Part shown: positions 1 to 9,738 of the stretch, piece by piece
Position numbering within the stretch: the first letter of the stretch is position 1
Layout of the letters: each line of letters starts with the position of its first letter
Notes under the pieces: model-generated
What the model saw: only the letters and a program-made list of their open reading frames with translations
What the model was told of the DNA's origin: nothing
Databases searched by the model: none
Origin: Dendrolimus kikuchii
Taxonomy: Eukaryota > Arthropoda > Insecta > Lepidoptera > Lasiocampidae
Direction of reading: 5' to 3'
DNA: 64,000 nt
Assembly: GCA_019925095.2 (NCBI GenBank)
Contig: JAHHIN020000030.1
Span: 62,001-126,000 of the forward strand
Program-made: the position numbers and the translations under genes

Positions 1-1505
1 AGATTATTACTAGAGCGCAAATAACGGGAATAAGAAAGATGTAGGAAATCAAAACGTTCCTTTAAATACGGAGGGGTACGAGGATCAAAAAGGATATTGT
101 ACAAAAAAGAGAGTAAGTGAACATTCCGGCGAAGGCGAATAGGTAACCATTTAAGCTTCTTGCGATATTCGGAAACATGCTCATATTTGCGCAACCCAAA
201 TATAAACCGTATACAGACATTTTGAAGTCGATCCAGCTTGTTCAGTTGTTCTTGGGTTAAGTCGATATAACTGGTATCAGCATAATCAAGTATGGGTAAT
301 AGCAGAGATTGAGCAAGCATTACTTTAGTAGCAGTAGGGAGGAAATTTTTAAGTCGTCTAAGCGACGCTGCGGACGCAAAGACTCTTCGGCTGAGATTGG
401 TCAAGCGAGGCCTCCAAGACAGCTCTCTGTCAATAACGATCCCAAGATTTTTTACAGTTTCACTAATATCGACTACCACGCCATCAAATTCAATCTGAGG
501 AAGATTACACCAGTCTATCTTGGAGATTAGCCTGGAACTAGCAACTATTATAACTTTTGTCTTTTGTGGATTTATAGATAGACCGTAAGCTTTACTCCTT
601 TCGACTATTTTAGAAAAGTCTCGATTGGTAGTCGCAACTGCTTTATGCAGACCATCTAAATTAGCCTGGGTGTAGATTTGTAAATCATCTGCATAAAGGT
701 GGTATGACGAAGAAAGGTTATTGGATATAGAATTAATAAAAATAGCAAATAAAAGAGGGGATAAAACGCCGCCCTGAGGGACACCAGCAGACAAGTCACA
801 CCACGATGAGTAAACATCATCAATACGAATTCGTTGCCGGCGTCCAAATAGGTAACTGCGAAACCAGTCAATAGACGTCGGAGATATGTTAAGAGAGCAT
901 AAAATCCCGAGTAAAATGTCGAAATCGACATTATTAAAGGCACTGCTAAAGTCGAGAAGCGACAGTATAGTTAGCAGCCCGTTTCCCATACCGTAACGAA
1001 TATCATCAGTGATCTTTACCAATGCAGAAGTAGTACTATAACCAGGACGAAAACCGGATTGGAGAGGATTGATTAGGGAGGTTGTATTAAGGAAGATGCT
1101 GAACTGCTGATAAATAAGACGTTCAAACACCTTAGAAAGGAAGGGAAGAATGGAAATGGGACGATATTCGGAAAACAGGACAGGATTTACCTTTTTTGGT
1201 AATGGAATCACTTGTGCTTGTTTTCAGGTGTCAGGAAATGTACTAGAGGTTATAGAACAATTAAAAACGTGAGTGATCACTGGAATGATAATGTCCAATA
1301 TGGGAACTATCATATTTCGACTGATACTGTCGCAACCCACAGCATTGGAACTGATGGACAGAATGCTCTTCCTAACATCACGATCAGAAAATTGACTAAA
1401 AACAAATGAAGGATAAATAGGAGTTGACAAGTTTGAAAGACAGCGTAAGGTGTTCAACTTTGATTGCCTATCAAATTTGGCGGAAGATGAGAAGTGCTAA
1501 TTTAA
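1..1505 (-). pseudogene. CR1-group LINE, 3' part of ORF2 (left-arm copy, cut by window start)
   Basis: This is the reverse complement of the element at 44230-45733 and encodes the reverse transcriptase half of a CR1-group non-LTR ORF2. It holds the palm motif VPQGGVLSPLLF and the YADD box, followed by the thumb and C-terminal region. The copy is 5'-truncated near 1505, and the same in-frame stop seen in the right arm lies at about 1224-1226. The window starts inside the coding region, so the C-terminus and 3' tail are missing here. It is kept as a separate entry because it is the arm duplicate, not an independent insertion. Confidence 0.9.
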
Positions 1506-3900
1506 CACGTATAACACGTATAATCTTAAGAAAATTTAAACAAGCAAACATCTAAGCTACTGGTTAAATGCATACATAAATTGACCTGAGGCTTGCCTCC
1601 CAATTGTTATGTAACTTGAAATAAATACTTACTATACTTACTGTGCATTTGAGGTCATCCTCTCTTCTGTAGTCTATTGAAATATCTCCTTGTATATAAA
1701 CATTTATTTTGGGTATTTACATACCAATTTATTATTTAAATAATAACAATGCAGTATATATATGTATACTATAGCATTTGTGTATTCGAGACTAATCTAA
1801 AAAGATATACATATAAAATATGTAATCGCTAATACCCTGATATTCATGTAGGTTTATATGAGAATACATTATATATATAAGTATTCTATACCTAATTATA
1901 AGGGTTATACCATTTATATAGTGCATGATACGCCTATACTGCACACATGTGAATAAATGTCAAGCTTTGGGGCTATGGTTGTATCAGCTAAGACTGTTTG
2001 CTAACCAAACTACCCATTAACATCCTGAGGTTGTCTAGGGCTGGGAGTAGAGTCCTTAGACTGTCTATTACATTAGACCTCTAGCAGCTCTGCCAAATGC
2101 CCTGTGTTTTACTCTTTCAAAGGTAACACTGACAAGTCTCAGTTGATACTATGGATCCCAAGTTATTGTAATCATTCTTGACTGAATGTGATACCATATA
2201 CTCTACATTTAGAAGAGTTAAATATTGGTATAAAATTCCGACATATATTTATTTTATATGTATAATATTTATACATACCTTACTCTTACACTATACACTC
2301 TACATTATTGTAGCTAGATTTACAAATTGTAATGTACTTCTGGCGAGGTATATGTGTTTGAGTCCTTTGGGTTCTGATGCTAATCATGGATCAAGGTAGA
2401 ACCCTCACCAAACGTGTTTTATTATAGGGCTTCATGTCCTTAAGCTATTTTTATTGAAACTGGTAGCCGTTCATGGATTGTTCTCACATCCATTGCACGG
2501 TATTATTGTTTTTCACTTTGTGTGAATCTCAATGGTGCCGTAACGCCCTGCTATTGGTAGTTATGATTTGGCTAAAAGTCTCCCCAGTTGTAGGATGCCC
2601 CAAGCCTACTTGGTGGCATGGCTGAATGTGACTTGTACGCTATAAATCTGATTACTGTGGCACGAACCAGTAGCTAATACTAATAGCTTTTTTAGAAGCG
2701 TCAGCTGGCCTGGCACTTTAGGTATCTCCTCTCTGTGTTGTATAACTACTGAGGGCTCCATTTTGATCTAAGGATTGTGAAATCAATGTTCGGTTACTAT
2801 TAAACTGGAACACATATATACAGACTATACAGGTGGTGGTGAACACCCAAATTACCTGTCTGATCCGTCCTTTATTGGTTGAGATCACTATTTATGTGTA
2901 ATGAGATATTTGTCAAAGTATGTACATGTCATACTATCGCTAATCGTCACTACTAAATAAATGAAGCGTTCATGGTGGTCGTCTTATGACATGACCAAAA
3001 CACCGGCCTTTACACCCACTCTTGCGTGCTATGTTGTACCACGCTGGGTAGCATTTTAATTCTACAGTCACGTAGGTCGTATATCGACTAATCTTCGGAT
3101 TTACGTTAGACAAGCTAGCACCCTTCAGTGGGAAGCAGTTAGTATCGCAATCTCAGATCTGCTTTGCAATCTTGAGAAACTATTTACTACGGCTATAACC
3201 ATTTATCTCATAATCTAACCATGACGTGGATTAACGGAAGTGACCATTAGCTTATAATGAATTTATTGGACGAGTGGTTTCGAACCATACTCCTTTGAGT
3301 CCGTCCTAAAGAGATAGTGAGGCCCAGTTGTGCGGTGGACAACCCCGATGTTGTCCGGGCAGGTGGTATTGGGAGTACCTCTCACTATCTATATATATTT
3401 TTAATTAAAAGAGAGAAACCGAGCCTCGCTATGCCTATACAAATTACACTATCACATGTTCTAAACTTATAATTTATAAACAACAATAACATTAGTGATA
3501 TAACATAAGTAATATATAATATTATCTATATGTCCTATCATCTTATCAATATTTTCATTAAGTATAATTAACAGTACAATCTAATATTTTATATCTAGAA
3601 ATTATTAGCATATTATAACAAATTCCATCATGTTAAGAAATTTACTACCATAGGTATATATTGTAATTATTTTATCATTTACGCATACGAAAATATATAA
3701 GATAAATATATGAAACATATTTATGGTCGAACCAGTAGATTAAAGCATTAATCAGTAATATCAGACATCCCGGAACAGCTTCACTGGACTAAACACCAAT
3801 AAAAGAACCAAAGGTTACTACATTATACACAACAATGAGTCCTACAAACTATTCGATCACGCCCAAAATAATATAAAAGTTAACTATGTATTTATGAGCA
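1506..3900. other. Unrecognised AT-rich arm segment
   Basis: About 2.4 kb with no open frame I would call a gene, duplicated as 41834-44228. The only longer frames (such as 2178-2399) have no family resemblance and no coding signature. It contains AT-rich tracts (1700-1900, 3400-3720) and moderately GC-balanced blocks (1960-2160, 2400-3300) that look like neither a LINE nor an LTR element. The cruciform at 3312-3390 lies inside. It could be old host intergenic DNA or a decayed non-autonomous element. Confidence 0.5.
3312..3390. repeat. Two-tier inverted repeat (potential cruciform or structured RNA)
   Basis: The outer arms agatagtgag (3312-3321) and ctcactatct (3381-3390) are exact complements. 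An inner hairpin ggacaac / gttgtcc (3337-3343, 3350-3356) closes a six-base loop. The intervening sequence is GC-richer than its surroundings. The same structure is mirrored at 42344-42422. I do not recognise it as a tRNA or a known RNA family. Confidence 0.55.
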
Positions 3901-4044
3901 CGTAATGGAAGCATATGTGTATGCATGTGTGGAGTAGCGTATATGGTCTTCATAATCCATATGTGATAGTGTGGCCTTGTGTGCTGGTCTATGTATGTGG
4001 CATGTATGGTTCACATATGCTCATATGTAGCTTCAATGGATGGA

Positions 4045-4181
4045 TGGCACCAAGAATATATAATAAGTTACCATATAATATAATGCAAGAAAGTAATATT
4101 AATATTTTTAAACAAAAAATATTCGAGTGGTTGACAAAAAAATCCTATTACAGCGTCCAAGGCTATTTAAATGAGAGGTAA
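4045..4181 (+). pseudogene. C-terminal scrap of a non-LTR reverse transcriptase
   Basis: The frame ends in a segment containing RIYNKLPYN, then FKQKIFEWL, then YYSVQGYL. That pattern closes the ORF2 of many CR1/Daphne-type LINEs. Upstream residues of the same open frame (from 3915) do not look like reverse transcriptase, so only the last 45 or so codons are assigned. It is followed by an A-rich stretch with AATAAA-type signals (4205-4220). The duplicate lies at 41553-41689 on the other strand. Confidence 0.6.
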
Positions 4182-4563
4182 TTAAGAAGATATTGTGTTG
4201 TATTGTTTAAATAAAATAAAAGATTTATAAGACACCAATTTAAATATTATATAGAGATAGTGTTGACGACGATAAACATTAATGTGAGAAACTCACCGAC
4301 CCGTCTAAACAGGCGTTAAGAACATAGGTATAATTTGCTAAGCCTCGTAGATAATATAGACGCGACCGTTAAACGCAGGAAAGAGACGGGTCGGACTGAG
4401 ACAGATATAGTTTATTTTTGAAAAGTTATTAATTTAAAATTTAATTAATTAGTATTAGAGTTAAACGTATAAAATGTATAATAGCCTTAAGTTGCTAGGA
4501 AATAAATATTATAGCGTTTGTCTTTCATTGAAAGTAGGACCCCTATTAGATCCTGGTAAATGA

Positions 4564-4737
4564 GACCGGAATACGGGCGTACAGAACGCCGCCTGGAGCC
4601 CGGGACTCAACATGAAAAGGGGACCGGGTTACAGGCGTGCAGAACGCAGCCTGGAACCCGGGACCCAAAGGGTAGCGGAAACCGGGCTACGGGACTGCAG
4701 AACGCAACCGGAGCCCGGGATCCGTGAGGTATGCCTG
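4564..4737 (+). repeat. GC-rich minisatellite, 58 bp x 3
   Basis: Three head-to-tail units start at 4564, 4622 and 4680. Each carries accggg, then cagaacgc, then agcccggga, in the same order and spacing. The units differ at roughly 10-20% of positions. The block stands out as GC-rich in AT-rich DNA. It is mirrored in the right arm at 40997-41170, with several substitutions. Confidence 0.85.
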
Positions 4738-4822
4738 CACTACTGCCTACTCCGTAAGTGAGTAGGCCGTAATGATAGTGCAGGCAGAGGTCCGCGCGCG
4801 ATAGCGCATGGTTTTGGAATAA

Positions 4823-4834
4823 GGTAACTGTAAG
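4823..4834 (+). repeat. 3' target-site duplication of Jockey-1
   Basis: The 12 bases ggtaactgtaag abut the oligo-T (oligo-A on the minus strand) end of Jockey-1. They recur exactly at 30940-30951 at its other end. This fixes the element limits at 4835 and 30939. Confidence 0.93.
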
Positions 4835-5140
4835 TTTTTTTTTTATTGGACTTTACTTTATGTTGTTGGTCCGAAGACCTTACAACTTTACCGGGGTCTT
4901 TGGGGCGAGTGCCTTCGCAAAGCGAAGGCGCTCGAGCCCGGGGGGGCAACTTGCTCGAGGGAGCTCCCTAAAGAGTTTTACCTCGGCTGGACTGTTGCCA
5001 TGAGAGGGGGATGAATTTAATGATGCCCACCATAGGGCGACACAAAGCACTAATTGAGAATGGGCGACGGGTAATATAAAGCCCAAGGGGAAGGATCCCG
5101 GCGGGCCGGGATCAGTGGTTCGCGGCGGCCTACGCTATCT

Positions 5141-5210
5141 TACTGCCGTTTTGCAACGTATTATGGCTGGGAGAGAAGAAACGGCGAAAGAAACTTCCCA
5201 GCAACACGCC
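5141..5210 (-). ncRNA. 3' UTR pseudoknot-like domain of Jockey-1
   Basis: Immediately after the ORF2 stop, the minus strand carries four ordered segments: CTGGGA (5201-5196), CCGTTT (5184-5179), TCCCAG (5172-5167) and AAACGG (5151-5146). Segments 1 and 3 are complementary, as are 2 and 4, so the two helices interlock as in an H-type pseudoknot. The same arrangement with compensating changes occurs in Jockey-2 (36404-36475) and in both Penelope halves. The function is unknown; recognition by the element's own reverse transcriptase is plausible. Confidence 0.6.
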
Positions 5211-5214
5211 TAGT

Positions 5215-7107
5215 CTATCCTGTGGGGGTGCTATGTCTCCTAGCGTCCCTCGCAGGGACGTGGAGAGATCTTGATTGACGGCGCCTGAGACGCCGCCGTC
5301 TGTGTCTGTCTGTCGGTGCCTGCCAGCCTGCCGTCCTAACCGCGGGCGGGCTGATTCGGGCCAGCCGTTTTGTGATAACGTCGACCCTGTCCGTGAGGAC
5401 GTTACGCGGTCGTCGCACGAAAGCCTTTCGCCGAGGCTTATAATCGGACGCGGACACGACGAGCGGATTTCGATGGTGCGGCGCGAGACCAAAATACTTA
5501 CGCGAGAGCGACGTAATGTAGTTTTTGATGGAAGGAAGCTCCAGATCGCGGTGGAGGTCGACGTTACGCATACAGAGGGGAGCACCGACGGCTCTGCGCA
5601 TGAATTTGTTCTGCACGATTTGCAATTTATCTAAAAGGGCAGGCTTGGCATGGCCGAATACCACACTCGCGTATGTCATGATCGGGCGGATGCATGTTTT
5701 ATACAAAGTAAGCTTGTGTCTGAGGGACATTTTGCTTCGTTTGTCTATCATGGGTGCTAAACGACCCATCACAAATCGCGCTCTATTTCGGATTATAGTG
5801 ATATGCTCGTTGAAGCGCAAGTTCTGATCTAGGGTGACATCCAGGTATTTGGTGTACTTTACCCAGGGAATTTGTTGTTCGTAGAGCGAAATGGTTTTTA
5901 AGCGAAGGCAAGCGCGTTTGGGGGAGCGAAGCGTGCCCATGGAAAAGAACATTGCAGCGCTTTTCTCCGGGTTTACCTCTATCCTCCATTTGCGAAACCA
6001 TTCGCCTAGCTCTGTAACAGCTGCCTGCAGCCGGACGCAAGCCATTTGTCGGTTGTGATCTGATGTATAGAGTGCGGTGTCATCCGCGAAGAGGGCCAAC
6101 TCCAAATCTGGAGTTTTTGGGATGTCGCTGGTGTACAGCGTGAAAAGTAGTGGGGACAGGGCCGAGCCCTGTGGTACACCGGCTGTGAGTGGGTGAGGGG
6201 ACGAGCGCGTTCCCTCCACTCGAAAACAGAAGCTTCGGCCTAGGAGGAAGTCTCGCAAGATGAGCACGAGTCTGTCTGGCACACCGAACTGGTACAGCTT
6301 GTAAATCAAGCCGTTGTGCCAGACCTTGTCGAAAGCTTTTGCTACGTCTAGGAACAGTGCGGCTGTTCCTATAGGGCGGGGGCGATGGGCAAAGTGAGAT
6401 AGTATGTGCTCCGTGATGCAATGCACCTGTTGCACGCATGAGTGTCTGGCACGGAAGCCAAATTGCTCATCGGGTAATAGATGTTTGCTGAAGGCAAAAT
6501 CTCTAAGTCATGAGAGGATGACCCTCTCATAAAGCTTGCTGAGTGCGCTCAGTAAGCTGATTGGACGGTAGCTGGACGGTTTATTAGCCGGCTTTCCCGG
6601 CTTGTGAATACCAATGACATCTGCCTCCTTCCAGATCGCGGGGAAGGAGCAGTTTTTTATGGCGGCATTGAAGATGCTCACCATGATTATAATTAGGTGG
6701 GCGGGGAGGAGTTTTAAGACGCGATTGTTAATGCTATCGAATCCTGGAGCTTTTTGCGGTTTGAGGGACTTGATCAGATCTTGCACTTCTTCGACCGTGA
6801 CTGGGTCGAGTGTGGTTTCCGCTGGTAAGGAGGATCTACGTTCGACCTCGGAGTCCACCTCCGTCAGGTGTGACTGGTCGACGTTTTGCGTAGTGAGGGA
6901 GCATTGAAGCTCTAGACTCTGAGCAAGGCACTCGGCCTTCTCCTCGTCCTCGAACGCCTTGGTGTTGTCGGCTCTTTCTAGTGCGGGTATGACAGTAAGG
7001 GTGTCTGATTTGAGAGCTCTAGCCAGCTTCCAGTACGCCTGGTGAGTTGGTTCGATATCCCTCAACGTTCTGTCCCAACGTTGTTCCCTGACTTCCCGGA
7101 TACGTAG
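5215..7107 (-). pseudogene. Jockey-1 ORF2, reverse transcriptase portion
   Basis: This is the C-terminal two-thirds of the LINE polyprotein. It opens with the linker after the endonuclease, then has SYRPISLL (fingers), FLDVAKAFDKVWH (motif A), AGVPQGSALSPLLFTLY (motif B) and FADDTALY (the catalytic FADD box). The C-terminus ends in an arginine-rich tail. One TGA at 6508-6510 replaces an arginine codon of the related copy at 34609-36345. The frame is otherwise open across 1.9 kb. The upstream coding part was displaced to 27844-28866 by the gypsy insertion; the break lies at 7107 with TSD gtag. Confidence 0.92.
7104..7107 (+). repeat. Target-site duplication of the gypsy element (left)
   Basis: The 4-bp gtag adjoins LTR 7108-8192 and is repeated at 27840-27843. 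Removing 7108-27843 rejoins Jockey-1 ORF2 in frame, which supports this boundary. Confidence 0.9.
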
Positions 7108-8192
7108 TGCGGCGTTCTGGGTGTTAGACCCACCGCAGAAATGAGGAGATCGGATAAGCCGAATAAAAAAAGTTATAATTTTAGAATACAATTTAATTAT
7201 AATTAACAATACTAGAAAACAACACTAAGGATAGAAAGTTAAATAGATAGTCAGGGGGGAATCGATGTACCGTTTCACTTTGCACAATCGCGGACACTTA
7301 CTTTGACCACGGAATGATAAAAAGATAGAAGAGCCTGAACTGTGGTAGTCCCACGCGAAGAGCAGAAGGTCGCGCGTAGCTGGCAGCGCCGCCGGTGGTA
7401 GTAGGGTCGATGGTTAGGCGTCGACCCGAAGGCGCGACGGAAGGTAGGTTCACGTCTCGCACGGCGTTGCAGAGGCCATCGGTAGAAGTAGACAGGCTGG
7501 TAGATAGCCCGTAGGTAGGAGATAGGCTAGTAGGTAGCACGTAACCTGAAACCTGGAACGTCGGGTAGGCCTTAGCTACGTTCGCAGACACTGCCTGCCA
7601 AGCCTCCGTGCGCACACTCCGTTGGGATTTAAAATAAGCGTCGGCCGCGCCGATAGGTATGTGGATATAACGGAATGGCGGGTCGATGGAAGCTTTACAG
7701 AGCAGTGTAATATTTTAGAAATAGTGCCATCTATATGCAGTTAATGTGCCTAAATATGCTGGCAAGGATATAGCAGAAGGCTGGTAGAAAGATAAACAAT
7801 GGTAACTCACCCTTTAGGGTTTGTTCAAGGTGTGCCCTTTTAAATTTTAACGGTGAAGTCCGTTATAATTTCGACACGTACTTTCCTTGCAACGAGTTTG
7901 GTATGACTGCCTCGTCGCTAGATGCGTAATGCCACGATTGGCCGATCGCGTATAGGGTCCCGCTAATTAGTATCTACGCGAGTTTTAGATGCGGTAAGCT
8001 ATGCGTGTGTGTTGCGAAACTTAATGGTTCCGGCGTAGTATTAATTATTTTGCATGGGATTTTAGTTTATAAGTTTTATCAATTATATTACTATAATGGA
8101 TATATCTATTGAAAAGTGTGTTATTAAAGGTTTTATTGATAGATTGTCGTTTGACTTGATGGCTTAAATGACGTGTCTAGCACAACGTCATA
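7108..8192 (-). repeat. Gypsy 3' LTR
   Basis: A direct repeat of 26756-27839, starting tgcggcgttctggg and ending acgtcata (acgtcaca in the other copy). It contains a block rich in gtag/tagg motifs (7480-7540). A short minus-strand open frame (7298-7615) is shared with the other LTR, where it is longer; I do not consider it a gene. The inner neighbour on the minus strand, ggcggggtac, is a weak candidate polypurine tract. Confidence 0.9.
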
Positions 8193-8354
8193 GTACCCCG
8201 CCAACAAACGTAGGGTTTTTCCTGTACGAAAATTCCGTCTTGCTACACTAAAGTACCATAGCACTGTCCTACATTCAGACCTGTTACGCACATCTTACAT
8301 ACTTCTTCATACATACTTACTTTCAATTCTCATTCTTTCATCTTCTTCTTTTAA

Positions 8355-8930
8355 GTGTTCAATATGTCTAAAGCCATGTGTAGAAATGTCTTGAGACCCT
8401 TCCAAATAGGGTGTACTTGCGTTAGTAGCCATGTAACTCAAAACAGTGTAGGTGAGAGTTATCGTTTTAGTACGACGACTCGTGGTAGTGTAGACTGGTA
8501 TATGTCCATTAGTATAGCACTAGTAACAGACATCAAACGTTGCTACAGGATGGGTAAACCATCGTCTTCTGGTGGAAAACCTAGGCCTTTATTCGTTAAA
8601 TTTACCGATATAGCTGTCCGCAACCAAATCTGGTTCTCCAAAGTAAATCTTAAGGCTTCGGGAATTACGCTTTCTGAGTTTCTGACGAAAAGGAGACACG
8701 ACCTATTTATGCAGGCCAGGAAGCAGGTTGGCATGTCAAGATGTTGGACGCGAGATGGAAATGTATATGCGTTAAACTCTGATGGCACTAAGCATCGCTT
8801 GGACAGCCTTCAGGATCTAACCAATATCTGTCAGGATACGGATGCAGAACAATGCTCTCATCTTGCAACGTCCGCAAAGGTACCAACAGTCAACGCTCCG
8901 AAAACACGTCGCATAGCAACAAAAAAATAA
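8355..8930 (+). CDS. LINE ORF1-like protein (C-terminal FP/ORF1p-type domain)
   Basis: The 191-residue frame has, from about residue 65, the pattern RMGKP...RPLFVKFTD....W, then SGITLSEFLTKRRHDLF, then CWTRDGNVYAL. This resembles the C-terminal domain of ORF1 proteins in CR1/Daphne-type LINEs, also related to baculovirus FP-type domains, thought to bind nucleic acid with the LINE RNA. CR1-type ORF1 proteins are often longer and may include a PHD-like finger, so this copy may be 5'-truncated or begin in another frame. The first 60 residues match nothing I know. The ATG at 8355 has an alternative at 8364. Confidence 0.6.
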   Translation: MFNMSKAMCRNVLRPFQIGCTCVSSHVTQNSVGESYRFSTTTRGSVDWYMSISIALVTDIKRCYRMGKPSSSGGKPRPLFVKFTDIAVRNQIWFSKVNLKASGITLSEFLTKRRHDLFMQARKQVGMSRCWTRDGNVYALNSDGTKHRLDSLQDLTNICQDTDAEQCSHLATSAKVPTVNAPKTRRIATKK

Positions 8931-9738
8931 TAAATACGGATTACAACTCTGCACTTTAATGTTGTTGATGTAATGTGTTTATCTTCACAATGCTTTTTTC
9001 CCGTGTATATTTCTGTGTTTATCTTCCTTTCTAACTATTTTGCCAAGTTGTTTGTATTTTATATATATGTGAGTCATATTGTTTTATATCACAATCATTT
9101 GACTTTCTAGCTGTTTATGCCGGTATAATTATAAGTTAATAAATTAATGTTCTTTTTTTTTCACGTATAAGAAATTATGCCAATTTAATCTGATAATGAT
9201 TTTCTGTAAAAGTATTCTCCTATTATATTAATGTACTCTATAAAAAGTATCTAGCATGACGTTAATATTTATCTTTTTATATAGCTATATGACTTATACG
9301 TATATAATATTTACTTGTAGTATTTTTGCTTAATAGTTTATGTAACATTCATTTAAGATCTTCAGCATTAAAATTGTAAATTTTCTTTTAGTTTATGCTT
9401 TTGGTTTGTTTAATGTTGGTTGTTATTTAATTTTAGTTTGTATAAATGTGTGTATTCCAAAATGATTATTGTATTGTAACCTAAATATTTTATATTGTGT
9501 AAGTTTGTAAACAGGTTCAATGTATGTATGCACTATGCGGCAGGTGATGCTAATATATATTTATATTTTAAGTACCATTATTTATTTATAACTTTTATTT
9601 ATCAATTTGTATTCACTTTATACACATATACTTATTTTACATATACATATATTTACTGAATTTTACTACATATAGATAATAATATTTTACTTATATCTAC
9701 ATATAAGTATTTATTATAACTATTAATATAAACTTATT
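8931..9738 (+). other. AT-rich ORF1-ORF2 spacer of CR1-A
   Basis: 808 bp of very AT-rich, non-coding sequence between the two frames of the LINE. It is unusually long for an inter-ORF region. The comparable segment upstream of the CR1-C ORF2 (46720-47619) is also AT-rich and non-coding. I see no other feature in it. Confidence 0.6.

Larger units (their letters stand above)
1..5454. repeat. Left arm of a large inverted duplication
   Basis: This arm is the reverse complement of 40290-45733, with paired positions summing to 45734 from base 1 to about 5150. It probably continues beyond the window start, because the right-hand copy runs without a break past 45733. By eye the outer part differs at only a few sites (for example 1883 and 4272). 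Mismatches rise to 2-3% at 4560-4820 and to roughly 4-7% inside the Jockey tail (4835-5454), which also has an 11-bp indel. Homology resumes at 30940-31224, after a 25-kb insertion present only on this side. Confidence 0.95.

Noticed and set aside
1212..1409. 65-codon plus-strand frame in the left arm and its mirror
   Set aside because: Antisense to the CR1-B reverse transcriptase.
5275..5827. Plus-strand frames over the Jockey-1 ORF2 C-terminus
   Set aside because: Antisense shadows; the minus strand carries the reverse transcriptase.
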